Below the pieces are notes generated by a model. The model searched no databases. It was not told the DNA's origin and saw only the letters and a program-made list of their open reading frames with translations. The translations under genes were made by a program, and so were the position numbers. DNA of 64,000 nucleotides from Undaria pinnatifida (Eukaryota; Sar; Phaeophyceae; Laminariales; Alariaceae): contig JABAKD010000027.1 of the NCBI GenBank assembly GCA_012845835.1, positions 1,255,001 to 1,319,000 on the forward strand. Reading direction: 5' to 3'. Below, piece after piece: positions 36,179-47,195 of the stretch (within the stretch, counting starts at the first letter, position 1; every line of letters starts with the position of its first letter).

Positions 36179-36934
36179 AGCAACTCGCGCAAGTGGCCCG
36201 TAAATTGGCCCAAACCTGAAGAAAGAGTGTATGCTCTTGCTGCAGCTCGCGAACACTTCCTCCATTCCGGTGCATATACCAAACTCGAGAAGACGGTACC
36301 TGGGGCATATACTAAACTCGAGAAGACGGTACCGGATACGTAATAACTCACGCGAACCGCGACTGGCAGCACCTAGCCGAGGAACACATTGGCCATAAAA
36401 ATGACCCCGCCTACCGCAGACTTAAACGGCGTTCGTTGTGCCGTGCCAAGTTCCAACCAGCATATTGGACCGCGGGGTACTGCCGCATATCACTGCTGAT
36501 GTAGAATGCTCTCTTGTAGAGTATTCTACCAATGGTATAGGGCACTCGTACTGTCCAGGACTCCAACCCATGCCTCTCCGGCGATGCCTCTCCGGCCACA
36601 ACCATCCACGATATTACATAACATTCGAAGTACCCAACAACGGACGCTGAGAACAACAGAGACAGAGACAGAGACAGAGACCACGCTCCCCGCGGGGTAA
36701 TCAGAAACCACCGCCATCCCCGCCCGCCCCCGCCCGTAGCGCACCCCCCGCCTCCTCGGCAAGTAGTGCAACGACAACAGCGGCATAGGCAGACCTGTAA
36801 CATACAAGGACAGGAGGTTGTTGGCCACTGCTAGTCACGTTTAGTCACTGCTAGTCACGGTTAGTCACTACTACAACAGTCATCTTTAGAGCTTCAGGGC
36901 ATTGCTTTCAGCGGACCAGGCCTACCCTAAATAT

Positions 36935-37380
36935 TTCCGCTCGACGCGTGATGCAGAACGCCGGATCTCACTCGTCGGTCTTCAGTCGATCAGTACATGG
37001 TGTGTGAGTGTGCCTTTGCAATACATCAAGAGCAGAAGAGAGGTAACTTCAAAACAGTAGCGATCGACGTCCATCGCATGTTCCACAATTACTCGATAGC
37101 ACTAAAACCCCGAGCATCGGGCCTGGGCTGGACCTATAGTCTATAGTCCAGTATGCTGGCCTGCCGCATATACAGGGAGTACACAGGAACTTGCGTACGA
37201 ACCCGGTTGACCCAAATAGCCCACTCAACAAGCTAACTCACACTGTAACACTTATTGTTTCATGCATACTGAATTCCACAGATGTCTGGTTTCGTCCCCC
37301 TCAACGCGGGTTATACAGTTTCCGTGCGCAGAACAAGGTTGAACGTCTTAGTCGTGTTGACCCTGGCATAAGCAGGAGAG
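36935..37380 (+). repeat. Dispersed repeat family R6, copy 1
   Basis: About 440 bp aligning with 51010-51430 at roughly 80% by eye. Shared blocks include 'agtagcgatcgacgtcc', 'taaaaccccgagcatc', 'gggctggacc' and 'ggttatacagtttccgtgcg'. A TE of unknown class. Confidence 0.85.
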
Positions 37381-37384
37381 TCAC

Positions 37385-37515
37385 CGACCTGTATCCTTCA
37401 CGAGGTTATACACACCCCGTAACACGCGCGATCGAAGTATCACGCCCAGCTTGCAAAGCTGAGGTTTGATAAGAAAAACCTTTTTGGTCGATCTCACAGC
37501 TGAAGTGGTATTTTT
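37385..37515 (-). repeat. Dispersed repeat family R4, copy 4, diverged
   Basis: 'cgcgcgatcgaagtatcacg' through 'gatctcacagctgaagtgg', reverse orientation, immediately after an R6 copy. Confidence 0.75.
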
Positions 37516-38131
37516 CTTTTCTTTTTCAACATATTTCCAAGTAGTCTAGACTAAGTGTTGAACTTTTGGCTTGTTAAAGTTCGCGGCATATTTAAATCTA
37601 TTGTAGTCCGTTTTCGAGGCATACCTGTTGCAGTATTGGCCCGCCAATAAGAAAGTGCCCAATAAGAACGTGACCAATGAAGAAGCGAGATATGCACCTT
37701 TGGGTGGACGCTATTAACCTAGAAAAATGGACTAAGAAATCGCGCTCAGCGGCGAGCGCTACACGACATCTTATACAATAGCCTAAATTCAAGGTTGTTC
37801 ACGGATGGTGTCACAATCAGAATCTGGGGTTCATTCCAACTATTCAAGAGGACAATCTTGTTGGCGGGCCTTTACTGTATAGCCTAGCCTAGCCCTGGCC
37901 GCTCTCGCTATTGTAAAGATGGTAGCCGAAAATCTGGTAGTAACAATGATGGTACCTCTCCTATCGTAGCTTGTGTCTTAAAAAGCACGGCTGGGTAGAC
38001 CCGTGCGTATGACCACTGCACCATGTCCAAAACCAGTGTCACACGCTGAGAACGTATGTGTCAACCTGGTTCAGATCTATAGGCCCTGTCCTGACCGTGT
38101 GTATGCTTCTATTATTATTTTTTTCTGCGGC

Positions 38132-38269
38132 AAACAGGATTCGACACTAATCCCAAGTACTTCCCCTAAACAAGCATGGGTGCCGTGCCAGACGGGTCAA
38201 GTGCGCAAAGCCCTCCTTCAATTGATGAGCAACCGGCTCGACGTCGACCACCAGGGACGCCCTTTCTAG
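38132..38269 (+). CDS. Open segment after a strong acceptor, unrecognised
   Basis: After ttctgcggcaaacag the frame reads PSTSPKQAWVPCQTGQVRKA and ends with a stop at 38269. It could be a terminal exon or a scrap of a mobile element. No partner exon was found. Confidence 0.2.
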   Translation, partial: KQDSTLIPSTSPKQAWVPCQTGQVRKALLQLMSNRLDVDHQGRPF

Positions 38270-38319
38270 CGTTCTCGAGATGCCGTTGCAGCTATGTTAT
38301 TATGTTATTATTAATATGA

Positions 38320-38460
38320 GGGCGATAGGGAAGGGGAAGGAAGGAGGGGGGGGAGGGATTGGAGAGGGCGGTACGAGGAGGAGGGCAGGGGTTGTGGGCG
38401 GGGGGCGGGGGGGAGAAGGAGAGCGCAGGGGGGGGGAGGGGGGGCTAGGGAAGGAACCGA
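38320..38460 (+). repeat. G-rich tract with G-quadruplex potential
   Basis: At least ten runs of four or more G within 140 bp on the plus strand. Confidence 0.85.
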
Positions 38461-38829
38461 TTGGAATAACAGTACAGGTTTCTTTTGCGTGATGATTTCA
38501 ACACAGGGCACACGGCGTTGGCATGTTTGGCGGGAACGTCGTCCTCCGGGTCAAAAAAAAAAAGAAGCAGTTTAGTTAAAAACAAAAACTGCACAACTTA
38601 TTACGAGTATGGTGCAATCTCATTTCGTCCTACGTAGTTCAACCTCGGCGTAAGGTGGGATTTTGTGGAGCACGCATTCGATGTATAACATTGTGAAACA
38701 GTATCGAATCAGGCGTTGCACAAAGTTTCTGGTATTCGCGAGGTGAATCTAGGCGATCATGTTCTCTATTAGTACTACCTTATTTCCTCCGTGCCCTGAA
38801 AAGCCCATCTAAAAGGCTAAAACATGTGG

Positions 38830-39095
38830 AAACATCACTGCTATGTGCTGTGTGTTATGTGTTATATGTTGTGTGTTGTGTGGTGTGTGTGGGGTGTGGT
38901 ATGTGTTGTGTGTGTTGTGCGCCGTGTGTTGCGCGTTGTATGTTGTGTGTTGCGTGTTGTTTGTTGTGTGTGTTGTGTGTGTTGTGTGTGTTGTGTGTTG
39001 TGTGTTCTTTGTGTTGTGTATTCTGTGTGTTGTGTGTTGTGTGTTCTGTTTTATGTGCCGTGTACTGTGTGCTGTGCACTGTGTGTTGACGAACA
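38830..39095. repeat. TGTGTTG-rich minisatellite
   Basis: 'tgtgttgtgtgttgtgtg' variants for 260 bp. The Cys/Val-rich plus frames here are artefacts. It directly precedes the fossil at 39100. Confidence 0.9.
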
Positions 39096-39099
39096 CTTC

Positions 39100-41170
39100 C
39101 TCTCGGTTCCTCGCACCAAGGACCTCTCCACCTTCATGAGCGACCACCGACCGACCACCGACACCTCCCACCTCGAGCTCGCCGGCGTGCACGCAATCTC
39201 ATTTTCGTCCACGCCGTTCCTCGTCCGAGTCAACTTGGTCCACCCCTCGGGTGTCCCAGCTCTCACCGGCCACTGTCTGGTCGACATGCTCCCCAGCGAC
39301 GGCGTTTCGTCCGAAGCTGAAACCTTAGTCGCCAATGGGTACCAAACATTTCCGCTGTCCGGATCCACTGACCTCGAACCAGGCGACCTTCTTGGGACCC
39401 CTTCTTCTCCCCTCATAATAATTCCGACATGGGCCCTACAGGACATTTCCACGGAACCAATACCCACCTCATCCAAGCCTGCGGTTTCACCGCCATCGAA
39501 AAGTGTACCCCAGACATTGGCTTGAGTGGGCTCATCCCACCTGCCTCCAGCTACTCCGGCCCTATCCCCCAGTTCTCCTGCACCACCAATAATTCCGGTG
39601 ACTACCGCCGCCACGAACAGCGTATGGACACCCCGGATTCAGCCCAGGTTACACAGCCATTCGTAGCCGCCATCGTTGCCCCGAACTCCGCGGCCGGATC
39701 GCTTTACAGCCTTCCCTCGGCTCCCAATTAATCCAAGCCCCCGCCGCCACATCGCCTCACAGCTTTCCCCTCAGCCCCCACTTTGCTCAAGGCCTTACCA
39801 CCTACTCGCCTCGCCGCATTTATGTTGGTCCCCGTTACGATGAAGACCCCGATGCGGCACCGACTCACGGCGTTCCTGCCGGCAACCGCTTTGTCCAAGA
39901 CCAAGACCCCGCCGCGTCATGGCCTCACGGCGTTCCTGTCGGCCCCCGCTTTGTCCAAGACCAAGACGCCGCCGCCACATCGCTACGCCGCGTTCCCGCT
40001 GGCCCCCGATTCGTCCAAGACCTCGCCACCAACTCGCCTTGCCGTGCTTCTGTCGGCCACATCTCTACTTTCGACCACATCGCCGGATCGTCTTCCAGCA
40101 CCGAGAAAGCCTTCGTGGTCACTGGCGCTCCTCCCGGTTTGGCTTGCAGGCCATCCGTCGTCTCCCCATCGTCCACCTCGGGCGTCTTCGTGCCGAGTCA
40201 AGCCTGATATATTATTGGAGCCGGAACCGCTCCGCCGCTGCATTTGGAACTCCCCGTACTCCTGCATACTACGGATTTGGTCGTCGGCCCCCGGTTACGG
40301 CCGCTTCAAGACCATCTCTCCAGCACCGCCCACCTACTCTTAGGTCCAAGCCGGCCGCTCAACGACCTGCTACTACACAATGCCGCGCTGTACACAGCAC
40401 CTCGTCGCCTTCAACCGCGACCTTACTAAGTACCCCCCCAACCGGACCCCTCGTCATAATCGCAGACCACAGACTCAAGGCCTTCTCCCCGCCCCCCCTT
40501 GCTCTGCAAGCACCACCTCGACTACCAGAACCAATTGTCGAGCCCATTCATGATCTCCAACCTCCGTTCCTGCCCCGAGTACTACACCTACACCGACTGG
40601 GCGCGAGCGACGCGCCAAGTCCCTCTGCTCTCCCATCCTCCGGTTCTTGTCCCTGGGTTCATCTTCGCCACCGCCGAACGACCTCTTGGACTACACCCCC
40701 TCGACACGTCGCCCACCTCGTGCGCAGGTCCTAACCCTTGCCACAAAAGGCCAGCTACACACCACCGACGACAACAACGTTCTTCTCAGCCCTGCATGGG
40801 AACACGAACAAGACCTATTATACCACCGGCTTGACATCCTCCGCGATTGGTTGAGCATCCCTTCGCAACACCACCAGTCCGACCGCTTATAAAACAGATG
40901 CGCATCGGGGCCGCTCACCGCAATTAGCGCGGGCCCGAGGCGAAATATTTCTTGCTCCCGGGTTCAGCCCCGTCCCCCGCACACTTTGGCTTGAACGATT
41001 TAGCTCTACTACCCTTCCCGAAGGGGCACACCTGTGGTGCAAAGCCCGCAATGATCTCAGGTGGTTGGGTAAGGTAGCCCATGGCGCCTCGACCGACAAA
41101 TATTCCGCCAACTTCTACCGTGTTCGATTCTTCGATGACGATGGCCCGGGATAGATCAAGATCGACCTCC
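39100..41170 (+). mobile_element. Retroelement fossil (probably LTR-type), copy A, broken
   Basis: C-rich, G-poor block with open pieces in all three plus frames and no host-like exon structure; it is broken in many places. The 3' part resembles the small module after integrase in algal Pol polyproteins (LWCKARNDLRWLGKVAHG, then VRFFDDDGPG). A segment at 40055-40330 is related to 59520-59815 in the larger fossil, and a 'gggctcatcccacc' module near 39511 recurs there. No LTR pair could be identified. Old, judging from the decay. Class is inference. Confidence 0.5.
39865..40030 (+). repeat. 57-60-bp tandem repeat inside retroelement fossil A
   Basis: Three units share 'tttgtccaagaccaagac', 'gccgc' and 'ggcgttcc'. 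Confidence 0.85.
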
Positions 41171-41519
41171 TGCCATCCTCTGACACCACTTCACGGAGCG
41201 CCGTCCACGGATCCTGCTGCCTTCATCGTCATCTAACCGGGGGACTGGCTTGCGGTGTCCTACGTAATGCCGATGGGCCCCGCGGAATCCCCCCCTATCC
41301 CCTCGTAGTAAGCCGGGTAATTGGCGTCAACCATAGATTCAGTTTTTATGCTTTTGTTTGTGTTTTAGTCCTCCTCGTGAGATGTGGCATCTTCAGGGTG
41401 TGCTATAACTTCGTTGTTTCTGTTACGGAGCCTTTAGAGCTGCTGTGACCTTGTCATTTCCCTCGTTGGTCGGTCCTTTCAATATATTTGAAGCCAGTTT
41501 GATACCCCCTCTCTGGTAC

Positions 41520-41960
41520 CCCTTTACCCAAGCACATGCATGCGTCCCAATTGCCCACGCACATGCGCCCCGATTGCCCACGCACATGCGTCCCTAGCAC
41601 CGAACTTCAGGCACTGGCTGGTATCTTGCAGTGCACATGTCCGTTTTCAATTCGGGTGTCACCTTTTCTGGTGTCCCTTTACCCACGCCCATGCGTCCCA
41701 AGCACAACGATTCAGTCGCTGATTGGTTATCCTGCAGTGCACGTATCTGTTTTCAGTTCAGACATTACCTTTTCTGGCCCACGCCTATGCGTCCCAAGGA
41801 CAAAGAGTCAGTTGCCGGTGGGTATTTTACGGTGCAAGTGTCTGGTCACAGTTCAAGAGTCACCTTTTCTGGTGCCTCTTTACCCATGCCCATGCGTCCC
41901 AATCACAACGATTAAGTCGCTGACTGGTATCCTGCGGTGCACGTGTCTGGTTTCAGGTCG
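41520..41960 (+). repeat. Minisatellite of about 100-bp period after fossil A
   Basis: Four units with 'cccatgcgtccca', 'cagtcgctgactgg', 'cggtgcacgtgtctg' and 'ttcaggtc'. Same position and style as the tandem repeats after the larger fossil. Confidence 0.88.
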
Positions 41961-41964
41961 GATG

Positions 41965-43790
41965 TAACCTCTTCTGGAGCCTCTTTCCTTGTTTCTGTGT
42001 TGTCATACATCAATCCTTTCTGCTGAGCACTCTGTTCAACAGTAGACCCACGGATTACTCCTTCCAGAAGCGTCTTAGCCTCAACTACGAGGTATGGATT
42101 GGTCTATAGCCTCATAAGCTGTCGTCGATTTGAATAACAGTATCTTCGACCCATTTCCTGATTTCCTGATGTCTTAATTAGCCATCACTATATTGTCGTG
42201 TGATCTGTATCTACGACTACTCAGGGTGGGCTAATGTTAGGATGTTCCACGTTGTATGCGATATATGTATGGGCAACAGAACAACCGCCCATACCTGTTG
42301 ATTAAATAAGGTCTGATGTATGTTATCCAACTATCGTATGATTCGGAATCTACCGTGGGATTCGGAATCTATAGGGCTATTAGGAAAACGGCCGTGCGGT
42401 CTAGGAACGATATAGCACGACAGTATAATGAGCCAGCGAATCTGCTCGGTACGAGCACCGCAATGGTGGCATCCTGCCTTGAGCCACGCCCCGTGCTGAT
42501 TGGCCCAGATAGTGCAACTTTGCGCCAGCATTTATGAGCAGCATGGTTCTTAGAAGAGCACTAGGACTCGACGTGATGAGCTGTGTTAGGTGTTGGTCTT
42601 TGCTTCTACTTCAAGTATGCAACACGTCACGCGTGTGGCCTTGTAGAAGTGTCCTACGTAGGCGAATAGCAGCTTGCGTTCAAGAGTTACGTCAGGAGTG
42701 ACGTCTTGGATGACGCTTTGTGTTCCTTGCCAGTACGAGAGCCGGTCCTCGTAGCTTGGAGTCATCCCACGGTAGGGGGTTGCAGTTCTTGCGCCAAGCC
42801 GTCCCTGGCCAATTGAACGCCTCACGGTAGGAACTACCGGTTACTGAAGCAATTTCACGAGTACATATATATTTTAGGACCAAGGCATAGAATCTTGGAC
42901 GGGTTGTGCGAGCGAATGCCTTCGAAGTCATTTTTCGGGTGAGATATTGAGTTGCTCATGTGAGTGGAGCTCAGAGATTTTCTACCGCACCTCTACCGTG
43001 GGATGCCTCCTTGGCTATGGCCGAGCTACGTCCTCCACCCCCCCCCCTTCTCTCATTCTTGTATCCTGACCTAAATCAGCAAGCCTTGCTCGATGAAAAT
43101 AAGATAATCTAACACCTATCTGGGTTTTATACTGCTGCCAGCTGCGGTCTCGCGATAATCACACATATGCCCCTTCTGAACATCATATAGTGAAGGGTCC
43201 CGGAAGGCAAACACCATGAAAAACCCCAGTATAGGCAGGAAGCGATTTCCCAGATGCCCCGTATAGGCATACCATGCATTTCATGCCAAGTACATAAATA
43301 GTTACCGCCCATTGCCGACGGACGGAAATGTAAGGGCCGTTTGTGATTAAACTTTATACTCCAGTGATCCGTGCATTTTCAATCAGAGTAGTAGTACCAG
43401 GTACATAATAATTGCGCATTCTTTCAAGGAGTACTAAAGGCACTGCCCTACCCTTACATACCACTATATGGGCAACACAGTTCTAGCCTCACCGGTGGAT
43501 ACTACAGCGCTGTCCTTATGTGTGGCTAGAGTGTCTTGTACACGCCGTAGTCAGGTTATGTGTAGTAAAAAAAAACACATAAAAAATCCCACCACAGGAC
43601 CACCCAAACCACAGTAGTCTTCTTGCGACCGCGGCCAAGACGAACGACCGCGGCCGATACCACAGGTGCTGTGGGGAAAAAAAGTCTCAAGAGTCAGGGG
43701 CCAAACTCGTTGGCTCCTCTTAGGCCCCGAGTGTGTGGGAATCGACCACGTCTAGCTCTCGCAACCGGTCACGCGTAGTCGCCGGCAAAC
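41965..43790. other. Intergenic, one unrecognised open frame
   Basis: Apart from the open frame listed at 42586-42825, I see no gene or repeat with certainty. Confidence 0.4.
42586..42825 (-). CDS. Unrecognised minus-strand open frame, possible terminal exon or element fragment
   Basis: It ends TAA at 42588-42586. The frame includes MTPSYEDRLSYWQGTQSVIQ, DVTPDVTLERKLLFAYVGHF and a hydrophobic YKATRVTCCILEVEAKTNT end. Amino-acid composition and codon bias look real. No start, partner exon or family is evident. Confidence 0.3.
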   Translation of the reverse strand: MRRSIGQGRLGARTATPYRGMTPSYEDRLSYWQGTQSVIQDVTPDVTLERKLLFAYVGHFYKATRVTCCILEVEAKTNT

Positions 43791-43797
43791 ACTACCC

Positions 43798-43870
43798 ACG
43801 AGACAGACAGACAGACAGACAGGCAGACAGACAGACGGACAGACAGACAGACAGACAGAAAGACAGACAT
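43798..43870. repeat. (GACA)n tetranucleotide microsatellite
   Basis: About 17 units with a few substitutions. Confidence 0.96.
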
Positions 43871-43930
43871 GTTTTATATATCATACAAAAGGGATACAAA
43901 TTTAGGTGATTTGTCAGGGCTGTCCTCGGT

Positions 43931-44212
43931 AATTTTATCGCGATTAACCCACGGTTGGTGGTAAATGCCGCGATTCCATGAATCACCGTGTCTTTCGCTT
44001 ACCGCGGAAGTTTGCCGTGCATATGCCGTGATTTCTGATTATTGTGCCGCGACTGCCGTGGTTTTCATTTACCACGGAATCGTGCCCTGCAATTGCCGTG
44101 ATTTCTGGTACTGTGCCGAGACTGCCGTGGCTTTCGCTTACGGCGGAAGCATTCCGTGCTAATGCCGTGATCACGAGTAACCTTGCCAAGATCTGCCGTG
44201 TCTGCAGTTTAT
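43931..44212. repeat. Minisatellite of 69-70-bp period (GCCGTGATTTC...)
   Basis: Units start at about 43931, 44000, 44070 and 44140. Each holds 'aatgccgtgatttct', 'gtgccg(c/a)gactgccgtgg' and 'ttcgctta'. Confidence 0.85.
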
Positions 44213-44457
44213 GCCGAAGACAGCCCCAGCTGGTCATTACAATTGCGCGATGTTATAGATGTTCTTCACTTGGTAGGTTTACCTCCCATCACGACTTTGT
44301 ATGGTGGGCGTGACACGTATCTTCCGACGTGCTGTTACCAGTCTTTGACTCACAATCGTACCAGGTAACGTACCAAATATTGTTCGCTTTATAGAGGTTT
44401 TGAGGCTAGCTTTCGTGGTTTTCGTGTTTTTTTTAAAATCAAATCGCGGGAGGGCGT

Positions 44458-44564
44458 CGACCCAATCTAACCCCAACCCTAACCCTAACCCTAGCCCTAA
44501 CCCTAACCCTAACCCTAACCCTAACCCTAACCCTAACCCTAACCCTAACCCTAACCCTAACCCA
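44458..44564 (+). repeat. Interstitial telomere-like tract (CCCTAA)n
   Basis: About 16-17 consecutive CCCTAA units with two variants near the left end (ccccaa, cctagc). Flanked by unique sequence on both sides, so it is not a chromosome end in this assembly. Confidence 0.97.
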
Positions 44565-46772
44565 GGAAATGGCTCCGACCCGAGCGCGGCATCGCCGCGC
44601 GTTGTGGAAAAACTGAGAAAAACGAGCGGACCACATGAAAAATCGACACATATTCGGTATTTTATCTGGTCTGATTTGGGTTGAGAACATCGCGCGGGCT
44701 ACTGTATCGTCGTCATGAAATAATATCTAGTAATCTTCTTGCTTTCAAGACCTGCGGGTTATATGCTTAACCTTATTCCTACCTGGCAATCGTCAGCGGA
44801 CGCTCGGTTGAAGATTCCAAGCTTCAAAAACAGAAGAGGTGCGGGGGTTTGTTCTCCTGTCAACGTGTGCTGCGTGTGTCTTCATACCGTCAGCAACATA
44901 ATCATTGCACCAGCTACGACAGCAACGTCAGCAAAAATTGACGACATCAGCAACAACGGCTGCACAATGCTTTCCTTGCCCTGCAGGATAAGTGAAACAT
45001 CGAGAGTGCATGTTGAGTTTTGTCCACGGAACGCTGTAAAACTTGTGCGTAGTACTTGTGCGACGCTGAAACAAATGATGTTGCTTTAATCTGGTTTTGA
45101 GTTATGTCCGACTCATGGTAGGTCGTATACCCTTGCGTTGGGCTGATAGTAATATTAATGGTATTAACAGTTCACCATCGCTACAGCGAAGAAACCGGTA
45201 CCTCTGATGGCCGTTGATTAGTCTATGTCTGCGCCGTTGCGTGATTCAGAACCTTAGTATACATAAGGAGTAGAGCATGCATTTGATGAATTCGACGAGC
45301 ATGGCATACCGTGGAAAGAAGATGCCGACGACAACGAACGGCAGTTAACAGCACATAACTTATTAATGATGGAACAGACGCCCATTTGGTTTGAGTTCAC
45401 AGGTTCAACAACAGTGAACGATGACACTTGATGTTGCAGCCATCATATATTTATTACGCATTGGTCACCGCAAATAGGCTGCGATTGTGTTTAGCAAAAC
45501 ACGCTCCCACAACGGAAGTGGTTCAAGTTTAAAATGCGTATGTCGCAAACGTTAACAACCCGGAAGCTCACTTCACCGAATGCCCTAATTCTTTGGCACA
45601 AATTTTGAGATTTGACAGCCCCAAGTAAGGTTCCAACATCGGGGTACCCAAACGTTTTGACGTGGGCCCACTTCAAAACATCACCATTGCGACACATGCA
45701 TTTACGTCAAAGTTGACCTTTACTAACACTCCACGGGCAGTGTTGCTAGCACGTCAATGCACAGTTCTCTCCTGTGCATGTTTTGCAGTGAGATGAATGA
45801 AAACAATGCCCAAACGCGGCAGAACAGTGGAACTGTCCTCTGCAATAGCATGTCACACAGTGGCCTATACGTATGTACATAGCCTGTTTTGTTTCACTGG
45901 CTAAAATTAAAAGGACGTTAGTCGATTTACGTTAACAGGTGAATTGGGTGAATACGCTCAAACTATGAAAGACGGCGTCGGTTTCAGCCCCATTTAAATG
46001 CAAAACTACTCAACGCAAGCCTCTGCGACCACCTCCCAAGGTTGCATAATAATGCCAAAAAGATGCACGGACATATACCAGACGGATGCTGCAACAAAGC
46101 TCTTTCTGACAAGATCCAGCGATTTCAGAGTATGCCGAAATACCAACAACACAATTCTACTTCGTACAATGTTATTTGATTGTGCGACCGTTTGCTCCGT
46201 CACCACCCACCCATCGCTCCTCCAACCTTCAAACGTACCCCGATGGCGTTTCAGTGATCGGGCCTCTGCGGAACCACTTGAATACATTCTACTGTTAAAC
46301 AACATACTGTAGCACTTACGTCGTACAGCCGAAATTTTTACCTATAATAATATACAAATCTCTTGGATTTACATAATATGACAACCCCCGTGCATCGGCA
46401 AAATTATCAGCCTCTCGTGATGGTGCTCACCTCATCGATCGCCGCATTGTATTTTCCATTATGGCCCTTTTATGGTTTGACGACGGCGAGGGGCTACGTT
46501 TTTGGCGGAGCCAGACACTCAGACGCGGTACCACAAAGTCACCATCGTTCAAATCCTTCCTTACGCTTTCCACTGGGCTAATTATTGCTGCAGCAGTTGG
46601 TGGTATCAAAACGTCAATGGACAGTAGGAATAGTGACATATCCTGTATGTGGCCCCAGATCAGATAGAAGTAATGTCCGAGTTTAATGGAGGCAACGGAG
46701 CTCTCCTCTGCGAAATATTTAACAACGTGGTCTGCTGCCCACTATGTATTCAACAATATATTAACACTAGTG
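44565..46772. other. Intergenic with protein-like minus-strand fragments
   Basis: Minus-strand open pieces at 45497-45700 (VLKWAHVKTFGYPDVGTLLG, faintly ankyrin-like), 46006-46305 and 46427-46680 (SLFLLSIDVLIPPTAAAII, hydrophobic) look more protein-like than chance, but they do not connect. They could be a decayed gene or small exons. Confidence 0.25.
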
Positions 46773-47195
46773 TTATCTCTGCACACGTCTGCTCGCAATC
46801 AAGTCGTCCAGTGCACCGCGCAAGAGCTCCGTTGACTCCAGGACCGGGTCACGCCAAGAACCAGCCACCGGAACCCACAAGTACCCCCTCTCTGCAACGG
46901 CCACAGAGGGGATAATCTTATACTGGTTTGGGGTCCTGGGTCCGCCGCAATCCGTGGAAAAGAGCGAGATACCCTTCGTTAGCAACCCAGCCACTTGGCC
47001 AAACGTGCTGCACCCCATCATCACGGCGCCCGCTTGAATCATGCACGACATGGCGTTCTGCACATCCGTGCCGACATGAAGTACGATGGGCCTCCCGGCA
47101 ACACGGAACACCCCCGAGCGCTTCGGGCTGCAGAATGAACCCGCTCGCTTCTCGGGGCATTTGGTCGGTGTCTCCGCGTCTAAACAGGTCGAAAT
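46773..47195 (-). CDS. Fucosyltransferase-like exon 4: C-terminal catalytic half
   Basis: 141 codons including the stop, from ISTCLDAETPTKCPEKRAG to ASRRVQR. The core IVLHVGTDVQNAMSCMIQAG followed by GCSTFGQVAGLLTKG is the donor-binding lobe. Acceptor cttgtacgcag. Confidence 0.85.
   Translation of the reverse strand: MSTCLDAETPTKCPEKRAGSFCSPKRSGVFRVAGRPIVLHVGTDVQNAMSCMIQAGAVMMGCSTFGQVAGLLTKGISLFSTDCGGPRTPNQYKIIPSVAVAERGYLWVPVAGSWRDPVLESTELLRGALDDLIASRRVQR

Noticed and set aside
38824-39525. 233-codon plus-strand frame beginning in the TGTGTTG satellite
   Set aside because: The first third is satellite translation (Cys/Val repeats); the rest is part of fossil A.
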